This document shows positions 7,845 to 16,240 of a stretch of 38,609 nt of DNA, piece by piece (positions within the stretch are counted from its first letter, which is position 1; the number at the start of each line of letters is the position of its first letter). The DNA is from Pelotomaculum sp. (GTDB lineage Bacteria > Bacillota > Desulfotomaculia > Desulfotomaculales > Pelotomaculaceae). Location of the stretch: NCBI GenBank assembly GCA_018435055.1, contig JAHDOA010000062.1:1-38609 (forward strand). The letters are read 5' to 3'. The notes beneath the pieces are model-generated. The model made no database searches. It was given only the letters and a program-made list of their open reading frames with translations, and was not told the origin of the DNA. The translations under genes and the position numbers were made by a program.

Positions 7845-8261
7845 TTGCGAAATATAGCATTATTAACTCTGATAATACCGGTAGCCGTCGCGTCATTTCT
7901 TGTTTCAGGTTATTTTGTGCAAAAGAGTACGATTAGTCATTCTCCCGGTAAACTTGTTCAACATCACTCCCTTTATAACCCTGTTAGATGCGAGGAGGTT
8001 TCATATCTCCACGACCAGCTGGCGATTTATCTTAAAAACAAAACCGGAATTTTCGCTGGGCAGGGCGGCCCCCCGGGAAATCAGGACAACAGAGTAATAA
8101 AAACCTCAAGTAGTCTCAACCTGCCTGTTTTAAAGAACAGCGCCCGGTTTGCTGAAATTGTTTTCTTCTACCTGGCAGACGATGATATTAATACTGTTCT
8201 GTGCGGTTTGAAGAGCGGGAAAACAGGGCGGCAGGATAATCTGCAGGATGACCGGCATTAG
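7845..8261 (+). CDS. Hypothetical exported or membrane-anchored protein
   Basis: About 138 residues from TTG at 7845; CGAGGG ends ten bases upstream, and the longer frame starting at 7773 has no ribosome binding site. The N-terminus LRNIALLTLIIPVAVASFLVS is a signal peptide or anchor with no lipobox. The rest is polar and unrelated to any domain I know. Its position 90 bases ahead of the methyltransferase gene on the same strand could mean cotranscription. Confidence 0.5.
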   Translation: MRNIALLTLIIPVAVASFLVSGYFVQKSTISHSPGKLVQHHSLYNPVRCEEVSYLHDQLAIYLKNKTGIFAGQGGPPGNQDNRVIKTSSSLNLPVLKNSARFAEIVFFYLADDDINTVLCGLKSGKTGRQDNLQDDRH

Positions 8262-8357
8262 AGAATTGCCCGGATCCTTGACATTTCTTGCAGACATCTA
8301 AATTCTGGATGATAAGCATTTAAGAGGAGATTATTTCCATACATTAGAGGTGATTTG

Positions 8358-8993
8358 ATGTCCAAAAAAGTAAATTATTACAAGGAAAAAAGCAAAGTAT
8401 ATTTTGACAAAAGGGCGTCAAACTTTTTTAATACCTGGGACGGAAGATTCTGCATTTTAATGTATGAAGAGGTGATGCGAAGAATTAGAGCGCAGCCGTT
8501 TAAGTCAATACTGGATATCGGCTGCGGGACCGGCGCTATACTCTCGCTGGCGCTCAGTGAATTTGCCGGTATTCAGGCCTGTGGGGTAGATCTTTCAGAG
8601 AAAATGATCGAGAAGGCGGCTGAAGTTTTGGGCGGGGATGTGCAACTTGTCGTCGGTGACTCTGACGACCTGCCGTGGCCGGATATTTTTTTTGACCTGG
8701 TTGTATGCAATTCATCTTTCCACCATTTCCCCGAGCCGATGAAAACTCTTAATGAAATCAACCGTGTTTTAAAACCGGGTGGGAGAATTATTATCGCCGA
8801 CCCGTGGTGGTCCCGGCCAAAAAGATTTTTCATAAATTTATTCTTGAATTTCCCTGTGAATTATTTAGGAGATGTAAGGATTTATTCGGAAGCCGAAACT
8901 CGAGAAATGCTGGAGGGCTGTGGATTTACCTGCACCAGCTGGGAATTAATTGACAAAAAGTATTTTATTGCAATCGCTTCAGCTAAAACTTAA
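8358..8993 (+). CDS. Class I SAM-dependent methyltransferase
   Basis: 211 residues. Motif I ILDIGCGTGAI (51-61), acidic motif II GVDLSEKMIEKA, motif III-like GDSDDLPWPDIFFDLVVCNSSFHHF and the post-motif LNEINRVLKPGGRIIIADPWW are those of Methyltransf_11/UbiE-type enzymes. It transfers a methyl group from S-adenosylmethionine; the substrate is not predictable. The 30-residue N-terminal helix and lack of membrane segments suggest a soluble small-molecule enzyme. I chose ATG 8358, preceded by AGAGGTG, over the adjacent TTG 8355. A terminator follows. Confidence 0.88.
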   Translation: MSKKVNYYKEKSKVYFDKRASNFFNTWDGRFCILMYEEVMRRIRAQPFKSILDIGCGTGAILSLALSEFAGIQACGVDLSEKMIEKAAEVLGGDVQLVVGDSDDLPWPDIFFDLVVCNSSFHHFPEPMKTLNEINRVLKPGGRIIIADPWWSRPKRFFINLFLNFPVNYLGDVRIYSEAETREMLEGCGFTCTSWELIDKKYFIAIASAKT

Positions 8994-9032
8994 AACAATA
9001 AGTGACGGCTATGGATCAAAAATTATAGTTTG

Positions 9033-9058
9033 CCCGTTTTTAAAACGGGTTTTTTTTT
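9033..9058 (+). terminator. Rho-independent terminator after the methyltransferase
   Basis: CCCGTTTT (9033-9040) pairs with AAAACGGG (9042-9049), followed by nine T residues. Confidence 0.9.
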
Positions 9059-9177
9059 GCCTAACTTATGGTGAATAATCTCAATACCATAAAATATATA
9101 TTTTGACACCCATAAATGCAGGAATTTCCTTTGCAAATAAGAAATAATATCAATATCTCTAAGCAGGTGTATAAGAT

Positions 9178-9753
9178 ATGATCTTTGTTATTACCGGCTG
9201 TCTGGCATTTGTACTATTTTACATTTTTGATCTTAATAAGGTTAAATTTCGAAAAAGAGGTATTAACATTAGTTTTGTCGCCGGTATCGCTCTTTTATCC
9301 GTCTCCACTGCGGGTATTTTGCTGGGGGATTATGAGGGTTTTGATCTTTCCATCACACTGAAAATTCTTTTTTGGCTATTGTCGATTGTTTCGCTTTTTA
9401 TGCTCCTCTATACCTTATTTGCCGCGCTGCCATTTGGCGCCACCTACGGGAAGGCTGAACCGGCAAACACTGTTGTTGACCGCGGAATGTACGCTTTGTG
9501 CCGGCATCCGGGTGTAATCTGGTTTTTCTTTTTCTATCTTTTTCTCTGGCTTGCCAGTGGCAAAACGATGATGATGCGGGCGGGTATCATCTGGACAGCC
9601 ATAAATATATTCTACGTTTATATTGAAGACCGCTGGTTTTTCCCGGCCATTATTAATGGTTATGATGTGTATAAAAGTAAGGTCCCATTTCTCATTCCCA
9701 ACTCTGCCAGTATTAAAAAATGCGGCGCCTTGAAACAGGGGGATTGGCGATGA
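9178..9753 (+). CDS. ICMT/PEMT-like membrane methyltransferase
   Basis: 191 residues, about five membrane helices. The C-terminal half carries the isoprenylcysteine/phospholipid methyltransferase signature: RGMYALCRHPGVIWFF (the R-H-P that contacts SAM) and a late acidic segment IEDRWFFPAI followed by YDVYKSKVPFLIPN, as in ICMT ('E...L...yg..Y..Y...vp.liP'). It would methylate a lipophilic acid, thiol or lipid at the membrane. The stop overlaps the GH3 start (ATGA), so the two are translationally coupled. The substrate may therefore be connected with the GH3 product. Upstream is a 180-base AT-rich leader. Confidence 0.75.
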   Translation: MIFVITGCLAFVLFYIFDLNKVKFRKRGINISFVAGIALLSVSTAGILLGDYEGFDLSITLKILFWLLSIVSLFMLLYTLFAALPFGATYGKAEPANTVVDRGMYALCRHPGVIWFFFFYLFLWLASGKTMMMRAGIIWTAINIFYVYIEDRWFFPAIINGYDVYKSKVPFLIPNSASIKKCGALKQGDWR

Positions 9754-11363
9754 CCTTGGAGCAAAAGCTTCGCAAAAAACAATATGATCAGGTCTGGCAG
9801 TGGTATTGCGGGTTCCTGGACCTTTCCTTACCTGAATTCATGGAAATCCAAAACCGTCTTATGCTGGAGCAGCTTGAGCTGTATGCCGGTTGTGAGCTCG
9901 GCAGGCGGATTATGAAAGGTAAAAAGCCGGCCAGTGTGAGTGAATACAGGCGGATGGTCCCCCTTACCAGTTATGAAGACTACGCTGATATTTTACTGCC
10001 GAAGGTTGATTCAGCCCTGCCGGCAAAGCCTGTACTGTGGATCGAGACCACCTGGGAAGGCGGCAAAAGACCGGTAAAAGTGGCGCCATATACCGAAAGT
10101 ATGTTAAAAAGCCACAAGGCCAATACCATAGCCTGCATGATCCTGGCTACCAGTAATAAAAAAGGCCATTTTACGCTAAGGGGAGGAGAAAATTTTCTCT
10201 ATGGCATGGCCCAGCTGCCCTATTTAACCGGATTAGTGCCACACCTTATATCCAGCGAATTGTGGGTAAATTTCATGCCGCCGACCAAAGAAGCGGCGGC
10301 CATGAGATTTTCACAAAGAAACAAAGTTGGTTTCCAGATGGGACTGCAGAGCGGTGTTGACCTGTTTTTCGGTATGAGCAGCGTTATCGCCAAAATCAGC
10401 GATACCTTCACACTGAGCGGTGGTTCCGGCAAAAATTTTAATATTTTTAAGGTTACCCCTAAAATGTGTTACCGTATATTGAAAGCCTGGATGAACAGCA
10501 AGCAGAATAAGGTTCCCATCAAGCCAAAGGATATCTGGACACTCAAAGGACTGATCTGCGCGGGTACGGATACCGCAAACTTGAAAAAGAAGATAGAAAA
10601 CTACTGGGGAATCAGGCCCCTGGAGATTTTCGGCGGCACGGAACCCACCTGCATAGCTACGGAAACGTGGAGCAAGGACGGCCTGGTCCTTTTCCCTGAC
10701 GTTTGTTTTTATGAATTTATTCCAATGTCAGAGCTGGAAAAGAATATTGATGATCCGTCTTATGTTCCCCATACCTACCTATTAGATGAACTGGTGGCAG
10801 GGAACGAATACGAGCTGGTGATTTCCAGCTTTAAAGGGGGCGCATTTGCCCGTTATAGAATGGGCGATATTTTTAGGTGCCTGTCGCTCAGTAAAGAAGA
10901 GGACGGTATTAACCTGCCGCATTTCGCCTATGTCGACCGCCACCCCAGTGTCATAGATTTGGCCGGCTTTACCCGCATCACAGAAGGCACCATCAGCGAG
11001 GCCTTAACGCTTTCCAAACTTGATATAGCGGAATGGTTTGCAGTTAAGGAATTTGATGAGGGTAACAGGGCTTTTTTACACCTTTATGTCGAGGTGGGAT
11101 TTGGCGGACTGCACAGCGCGGTGACCAAAGATATTATCAAGGAGCACCTTTCAATATACTTCCGTTATGTTGACACCGATTATAATGATTTAAAGCACCT
11201 GCTGGGGATCGACCCCCTGGTGATATCTATCATACCTGCCGGCACAATCAGCCGGTTTTCGGACACTTTTGGCCGAAACTTGCGGAAAATGAACCCTTCT
11301 CATTTTGATGTAATAGAGGTATTAAAGATCGCCCGCGGAGAAAGCGGGAAAGGTGTGTTTTAA
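9750..11363 (+). CDS. GH3-family acyl-adenylating enzyme (GH3 auxin-responsive promoter family)
   Basis: 537 residues from ATG 9750, preceded by AGGGGG and overlapping the upstream stop by four bases. Matches to GH3 acyl-acid-amido synthetases: an early RR-V-P-.-T-.-Y-.-D-Y segment (YRRMVPLTSYEDYAD), IFGGTEPTCIATETW, and NEYELVISSFKGGAFARYRMGDIFR, equivalent to the GH3 'ELVvts..GlyRYr.GDv' region that binds AMP. GH3 enzymes adenylate a carboxylic acid and join it to an amino acid or amine. The expected SSGTT-type phosphate loop is replaced by ETTWEGGKRPVKV, so activity may differ. Bacterial homologues are largely uncharacterised. Confidence 0.85.
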   Translation: MTLEQKLRKKQYDQVWQWYCGFLDLSLPEFMEIQNRLMLEQLELYAGCELGRRIMKGKKPASVSEYRRMVPLTSYEDYADILLPKVDSALPAKPVLWIETTWEGGKRPVKVAPYTESMLKSHKANTIACMILATSNKKGHFTLRGGENFLYGMAQLPYLTGLVPHLISSELWVNFMPPTKEAAAMRFSQRNKVGFQMGLQSGVDLFFGMSSVIAKISDTFTLSGGSGKNFNIFKVTPKMCYRILKAWMNSKQNKVPIKPKDIWTLKGLICAGTDTANLKKKIENYWGIRPLEIFGGTEPTCIATETWSKDGLVLFPDVCFYEFIPMSELEKNIDDPSYVPHTYLLDELVAGNEYELVISSFKGGAFARYRMGDIFRCLSLSKEEDGINLPHFAYVDRHPSVIDLAGFTRITEGTISEALTLSKLDIAEWFAVKEFDEGNRAFLHLYVEVGFGGLHSAVTKDIIKEHLSIYFRYVDTDYNDLKHLLGIDPLVISIIPAGTISRFSDTFGRNLRKMNPSHFDVIEVLKIARGESGKGVF

Positions 11364-13927
11364 TGCCGTTCTTGGAGATATTCTTCTGGGCAGTGCCGAT
11401 AATATCATTAGCCAGCTACTGTATATTGATGCTGTTTTTATCCCTTTCCAAAAAGGATAAATTCATCCGCGTATTCATGCTGGTTTTAGCCGCGCTGATT
11501 TTATGGACCGCATCTTCTTTGTTTATGGCGTTGCAGCTTTATCCCGGGGTGCTGTTTTGGGACAGGGCCATGGTGATGGGGATGATCGCTGTGCCGTTTC
11601 TGCTGTATTATTTTATTTCAGTATTTACAAATTCCCTTAATCTTTTTCAGATAGTTTTCTGGGGTATCCTGTCAGGCGCCGCGATGGTTTCAAACCTGCT
11701 GGGCTATGTAGTCATAGACGCCAGCGTGATTACAACAACCGTGACGTATTACGAAAAACAGTATACTTCCACGGAATATTATTATGTGCTGGGTATGGCG
11801 GCGATACCCATGTATATATTCACATCCATCCTCATTTCCTCCATTATCATTAAAGCGCGCAATAACGTGCGCGAGGGAAAAACAACCTACGGACGTGTCG
11901 GCCCGATTATGGCCGGCATATCAATCCTGTTTATAGGCGTGCTTTTAAATGTTTTTTCAGCGGTGGGAAAGTACCCGGTAGACATCCTGGCCTGTTTCAT
12001 TAACGCCGTCCTGATTATGTACGCCATTTACAAACACCGCATGCTGGAATTGCGTTTAATGGTGACCAAGGGCATTGTTTATTCAGTTTTTGCCATACTG
12101 CTTACCTGTGTATATGTCTATACTGTATTTTCTGTGGAAAGGGGCATCGGCAACTCGTACCAGAATATTACGCCGTATTTTGTCACCCTTTCAGCCCTGC
12201 TGGTCGCGGTTGTGTTCCAGCCGTTATACAGGTTCGTCTACAAACTAATCGATAAAATGTTTTATAAGGCTGAGTATCCCAAGAGGCAGGCGCTGAAAAA
12301 TTTCAGTGTCAGCATTTCTAATAAACTGGACCTGCAGGACATGGCCGCAGAGTTGATTGAAGCGGTCCAGCTGGCTATTCACGCGAAAGAAATACTCCTG
12401 ATGTTAAAAAATGAAGAAAAAAGGCATTATTATATATTCAGTACGTCTTCGCAAATATTCAAGCCGGATTTTGTCATCTCATTTGACAATCCGGTGGTTA
12501 AATGGCTCATCAGCAACAACACCAGCCTGCTCAGGGAAGAGCTGTATTTCCACCCCACCTTAAAATCCATGTGGGACGAAGAAAGGAAAGTTGTCAGTGA
12601 TCTGGAAATTGAGGTGATCGTACCGATAAAGAGCAGAAACGATTTAATCGGTATACTGCTGCTGACCGGAAAGAGCAACCGTACCGCGTATACGCTGGAT
12701 GACCTGGATTTGCTCACTTACCTGGGCGTATCCAGCGCCGTCGCTTTTGACAACGCCAGGCTTTTCAGCCGCGCCCAGTCCGATGCGCTGACCGACAGCC
12801 TGACTAACCTGTATAACCACAGGTATTTCCGCAAAGCGCTATTGGAGCAGGTGAAAAAAACCGGCTCGGCGGAATTGTCCCTGCTGCTGCTGGATTTGGA
12901 TATGTTCAAGCTCTATAATGACCTGTACGGCCATTGGGAGGGAGATAAAGCGCTGGTGAAGGTTGCTTCAATCATGAGCGGGCTTGTCGGGCAAAAGGGT
13001 ATTGTCTGCCGTTATGGCGGTGAGGAATTTACCATCATCCTGCCTTATTTTGATGCCAAAAGAGCCTTTGACATAGCCGAAAAAATACGGTTGGAGATAC
13101 AGAGGACATTCTTTAACACAACAGATGTGACGCAGCGTTTTTTGACAGCCAGCGTGGGCGTCTGTACCTATCCCCATGCCGCTGCTAACGCCGAGGAGCT
13201 GATGAAACGGGCCGATCTGGCGCTGTATACCGCCAAGAATAACGGGAAAAACCAGACGGTCGTATATACCCCGCATTTTGATTCCTCTTCCGGGGCGGAA
13301 ATAAACGATAGTTCATCAACTGTCAGGCCGGTTAATACGGCGACAATATATGCGCTGACAGCGGCTATCGACGCCAAGGACCATTATACCTTCGGTCATT
13401 CCCAGCGGGTCGCTGAATACGCCACTGCCCTGGCAGGCGCGCTGGGACTGGACAAGTCGTACCTGGAGATAATCAAAGAGGCGGCCCTGCTGCATGATGT
13501 GGGTAAGATAGGCATACCGGAGAACATTCTGACCAAGGCGGGCAGGCTGACTATGGAGGAGTACGAAATAGTCAAAAAGCATGTGGAAATGTCCATCACG
13601 ATTATTAAGCACCTGCCGTCTATGAACCATGTGATACCTGCTGTTATTGGACACCATGAAAGGTGGGACGGTAAGGGTTATCCCAGGGGGCTGAAGGGTG
13701 AAAATATTCCTTTGCTGGCCAGGTGCCTGACGGTAACAGACGCGTTTGACGCGCTGATTTCGGACCGCCAGTATAGAGCCGGCTCAAGTGTTATTTCCGC
13801 TCTTAACGAGATAGAAAACCATAGCGGGACACAATTCGACCCGGTAATGGCGAATTTATTTATTAAATTAGTCCGGGAAGGCGCTGTCGATATTGACCGG
13901 GATAGGAAAATGAGAAACGCCTTATAA
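11363..13927 (+). CDS. Membrane-bound bifunctional GGDEF / HD-GYP cyclic-di-GMP protein
   Basis: 854 residues. Residues 1 to about 235 form seven or more membrane helices like the 7TM sensor of histidine kinases; a GAF-like domain follows (about 310-470). The GGDEF domain has LLLDLDMFKLYNDLYGH and RYGGEEF (about 550-556), an intact cyclase motif without an RxxD inhibitory site. The HD-GYP domain has LLHDVGKIGIP (H711-D712), HHERWDGKGYPRGLKGENIP (from 764) and the downstream DAFDAL. One protein can thus make and degrade c-di-GMP in answer to an unknown signal. The start overlaps the GH3 stop by one base (TAATG). Confidence 0.95.
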   Translation: MPFLEIFFWAVPIISLASYCILMLFLSLSKKDKFIRVFMLVLAALILWTASSLFMALQLYPGVLFWDRAMVMGMIAVPFLLYYFISVFTNSLNLFQIVFWGILSGAAMVSNLLGYVVIDASVITTTVTYYEKQYTSTEYYYVLGMAAIPMYIFTSILISSIIIKARNNVREGKTTYGRVGPIMAGISILFIGVLLNVFSAVGKYPVDILACFINAVLIMYAIYKHRMLELRLMVTKGIVYSVFAILLTCVYVYTVFSVERGIGNSYQNITPYFVTLSALLVAVVFQPLYRFVYKLIDKMFYKAEYPKRQALKNFSVSISNKLDLQDMAAELIEAVQLAIHAKEILLMLKNEEKRHYYIFSTSSQIFKPDFVISFDNPVVKWLISNNTSLLREELYFHPTLKSMWDEERKVVSDLEIEVIVPIKSRNDLIGILLLTGKSNRTAYTLDDLDLLTYLGVSSAVAFDNARLFSRAQSDALTDSLTNLYNHRYFRKALLEQVKKTGSAELSLLLLDLDMFKLYNDLYGHWEGDKALVKVASIMSGLVGQKGIVCRYGGEEFTIILPYFDAKRAFDIAEKIRLEIQRTFFNTTDVTQRFLTASVGVCTYPHAAANAEELMKRADLALYTAKNNGKNQTVVYTPHFDSSSGAEINDSSSTVRPVNTATIYALTAAIDAKDHYTFGHSQRVAEYATALAGALGLDKSYLEIIKEAALLHDVGKIGIPENILTKAGRLTMEEYEIVKKHVEMSITIIKHLPSMNHVIPAVIGHHERWDGKGYPRGLKGENIPLLARCLTVTDAFDALISDRQYRAGSSVISALNEIENHSGTQFDPVMANLFIKLVREGAVDIDRDRKMRNAL

Positions 13928-13955
13928 CCGGCTGATAACCAGGAGCCATATTCAA

Positions 13956-13986
13956 CAATAAACCACCCCGTAGGGGTGGTTTATTG
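13956..13986 (+). terminator. Perfect 14-bp hairpin terminator of the ICMT-GH3-GGDEF operon
   Basis: CAATAAACCACCCC (13956-13969) pairs perfectly with GGGGTGGTTTATTG (13973-13986) around GTA; the descending arm supplies TTTATTGTG. Confidence 0.85.
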
Positions 13987-14090
13987 TGTGGTGCGCCCGG
14001 CATATTTGCCGTGCCTGCGGGTTGAAAGAAACCCTGCCATCTAACCAGTAGCATAAAATACCATAATTAATTAGCCCAAATAATAAAGCT

Positions 14091-14162
14091 ATTATAAAAA
14101 CATAAATATGCGTTGTTAATTAAACCATTATAAAAAAATAAATATGCACAACTAATTAAGCT
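14091..14162. repeat. Two tandem 36-base AT-rich repeats
   Basis: Copies 14091-14126 and 14127-14162 agree at 28 of 36 positions by hand count. Both start ATTATAAAAA and share ATAAATATGC. The main difference is a five-base block that reads GTTGT in copy one and ACAAC, its reverse complement, in copy two. Confidence 0.7.
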
Positions 14163-14189
14163 ATCATCAACAACTATTTCATTTTATTC

Positions 14190-14199
14190 ATATACTGTT
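14190..14199 (+). promoter_or_regulatory. ATATACTGTT element, copy 1
   Basis: The same ten bases occur at 17899-17908 and 18088-18097, with a one-base variant at 18384-18393, all on the plus strand in non-coding AT-rich DNA around the bsd operon, lysR and marR. It may be a -10 region (TATACT) or a regulator site. Confidence 0.4.
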
Positions 14200-14440
14200 G
14201 CTAAAATTAGATTATTGATGGAAAATTCGTTAAGTATCACTGCAATATTAAAATTTATTTGCATTAATAATAAAAATATATACGGGTGAAAAATCATGCG
14301 GTGTAACTAAAATTATCCATAGTTTACTGTTTGAATATGGGTATGCAAGGGAGTGAGGATATTAGGACAAAGGTGCAGGGTCAGACAAGTAAATACATGC
14401 TAAAGTAAATTGTCAAGTTTACAAAAAGGGAGTGGTATTA

Positions 14441-15871
14441 ATGGAAGGAAACAGCCTTCGCGGGTTTTTAGAGAAATTGGAAGAAGCGGGACAGTTGGTT
14501 CATTATACTGATGAAGTCATGCCGGAACCGGATATCCGGCATATTGGGCGGGCGGCCGTGGATATCGCTGCGGGCAATACAGGCCCGGCCGTATTACTCG
14601 AAAATATCAAGGGTTATAAGGGCAAGCGCCTGGCTTTAAACGTCTCCGGCACATGGGCAAACAATGCCGTCATGCTGGGAATGGACAAGGACACCCCACT
14701 CAAAGATCAGTTTTTTGAATTTGCCCGGCGCTGGGCCGGCGGCAGTGACGGCGAGCTTAAATGGGTTAAGAACGCTCCCTGCCAGGAAGTAAAATACACC
14801 AAAGATATCAACCTGTACGAGATACTGCCTTTGTACAGGGTCAATAAATATGACGCCGGTTTTTATTTTTCCAAGGCGTCAGTTGTTACCAGGGACCCGG
14901 AGGATCCCGGCAGTGTGGATAAACAAAACGTAGGCATGTACCGTATTCAGGTGCAGGGTCCGGACACGCTGGGCATCCAGGTGCTGCCGTTCCATGACGG
15001 CGGCATCCACCTGCGCAAGGCGGAAGAAATGGGTATAGCGCTACCCGTGGCGATCTGCCTGGGAGTACACCCGGTAATCAGCCTGATGGCCAGCGCGCCA
15101 TTGCAATATGACAAGTCCGAGTACAAATACGCGGCTGCCTTTATGGGGGCGCCCCAGGTTTTGACCAAAGCCCTCACGGCTGATTTGGACGTTCCGGCCG
15201 ATACCGAGATTGTGCTCGAAGGCGAATTTGTTCCCAGGGAGCGTTTCGTGGAAGGCCCCTTCGGCGAGTTTCCGGGAAGCTATTCCGGTTCCCGGCGCCA
15301 GTTCCGGATTAAATTGCATACCGTTACCACCCGGAAAAACCCTATTTATGAAAACCTTTACGTGGGCCGGCCCTGGACGGAGCACGACACCTTAATCGGG
15401 CTTAATACCAGCGCCACACTTTATTTCCAATTGAGGGAAACCATGCCGGAAGTAAAAGCGGTTAACGCTATCTACCAGCATGGCCTGACGATCATCGTCG
15501 CCACTGACAACCGCTTTGGCTGCTATGCCAAGACTGTGGCCATGCGGCTGGCTTCAACCCCGCACGGCACCAGCTACGCCAAGAATATTATTCTGGTGGA
15601 CGGGGACGTTGACCCATTTAACCTGGTGCAGGTGATGTGGGCGTTATCCACCCGGGTGCGGCCGCAAAAAGACGTTATTGTAATTCCCAACACACCGGGG
15701 ATGCCCCTGGATCCGTGCTCTGAACCTCCGGGCGTGGGCGGCAAGCTGATCATTGACGCCACCACTCCGGCTCCCCCCGAGGTAGCCAGGGAAGTGCGCA
15801 TGGTAGAAGCCATTCCGGAGGCGGAACGGTATCAAAAGATCTTGATGGATTTGCAAAAGGCTGCCAGATAA
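14441..15871 (+). CDS. bsdC: Hydroxyarylic acid decarboxylase, large UbiD-family subunit (BsdC-like)
   Basis: 476 residues, collinear with Bacillus BsdC and Sedimentibacter-type 4-hydroxybenzoate decarboxylases. It removes CO2 reversibly from hydroxybenzoates or vanillate using prenylated FMN. Catalytic residues of UbiD enzymes are present: Arg168 in QNVGMYRIQVQG, and Glu271 and Glu276 in VEGPFGEFPG. Other family blocks are INLYEILPLYR, VDPFNLVQVMWALSTR and the end IIDATTPAPPE. ATG 14441 is chosen because GGGAG lies eight bases upstream; an in-frame GTG at 14432 is inside the ribosome binding site. bsdD and ubiX follow. In a syntroph the enzyme could link phenol and 4-hydroxybenzoate; direction is not deducible. 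Confidence 0.92.
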   Translation: MEGNSLRGFLEKLEEAGQLVHYTDEVMPEPDIRHIGRAAVDIAAGNTGPAVLLENIKGYKGKRLALNVSGTWANNAVMLGMDKDTPLKDQFFEFARRWAGGSDGELKWVKNAPCQEVKYTKDINLYEILPLYRVNKYDAGFYFSKASVVTRDPEDPGSVDKQNVGMYRIQVQGPDTLGIQVLPFHDGGIHLRKAEEMGIALPVAICLGVHPVISLMASAPLQYDKSEYKYAAAFMGAPQVLTKALTADLDVPADTEIVLEGEFVPRERFVEGPFGEFPGSYSGSRRQFRIKLHTVTTRKNPIYENLYVGRPWTEHDTLIGLNTSATLYFQLRETMPEVKAVNAIYQHGLTIIVATDNRFGCYAKTVAMRLASTPHGTSYAKNIILVDGDVDPFNLVQVMWALSTRVRPQKDVIVIPNTPGMPLDPCSEPPGVGGKLIIDATTPAPPEVAREVRMVEAIPEAERYQKILMDLQKAAR

Positions 15872-15892
15872 ACACGAAAGGAGATTTTCACA

Positions 15893-16120
15893 ATGAAATG
15901 TGTCCGCTGTTTAACAGATAACGCCGCCAGGGTGGCGCAAGCGCCTGATGGAAGCAAGGCATGGGAGGTTTATGTCTGCAGCCGGTGCAATTTTGTTTGG
16001 CGCTCGACCGAGGAACCGGAAGTGATTGATCCCGAAAAAAGGGACCCCTGGTTCCAGCTGGTTGGTGTGGATGTTGACGATATCCTGGTGTTTTCACCAG
16101 TCCCTCCTCTCAGGAAATAA
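15893..16120 (+). CDS. bsdD: Small zinc-ribbon subunit of hydroxyarylic acid decarboxylase (BsdD-like)
   Basis: 75 residues with two CxxC pairs (CVRC at 3-6; CSRC near 31-34) that would bind one zinc, and the family core AWEVYVCSRCNFVWRSTEEPEVIDPEKRDPWF split over residues 24-54. Length and the AWEVY.C..C.F.WRS block match BsdD/ShdD, the small subunit needed by non-oxidative hydroxyarylic acid decarboxylases. Its exact role is not known; it is found almost only beside bsdC. GAAAGGAG lies upstream, 21 bases after the bsdC stop. Confidence 0.9.
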   Translation: MKCVRCLTDNAARVAQAPDGSKAWEVYVCSRCNFVWRSTEEPEVIDPEKRDPWFQLVGVDVDDILVFSPVPPLRK

Positions 16121-16171
16121 ATAGGGACTACCAGGGCAAGGGCTATGGGCAGGGTTGAAGCGCGCCAGCCG

Positions 16172-16195
16172 CAGGTGGGGATAGCCCCCCACCTG
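16172..16195 (+). other. Intercistronic hairpin between bsdD and ubiX
   Basis: CAGGTGGGG (16172-16180) pairs perfectly with CCCCACCTG (16187-16195). No T run follows, so it is more likely an mRNA stability or processing hairpin than a strong terminator. It sits in the 120-base gap before ubiX. Confidence 0.6.
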
Positions 16196-16240
16196 TGGGC
16201 CATAGTTAATGGGAATTATTAAAATTTAGAGGTAAAAAAT

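Larger units (their letters stand above)
13987..14440. other. AT-rich gene-free leader of the bsd operon
   Basis: No credible ORF or RNA gene. It holds a 36-base tandem repeat (14091-14162), a TATACTGTT element shared with two later gaps (14190-14199), and an extremely AT-rich core. It is the likely control region of the decarboxylase operon. No sigma-A promoter stands out clearly enough to mark. Confidence 0.6.

Noticed and set aside
16172-16195. Hairpin between bsdD and ubiX as a terminator separating them
   Set aside because: No T run on the plus strand and the downstream gene is functionally required, so a structural or processing role is more likely.
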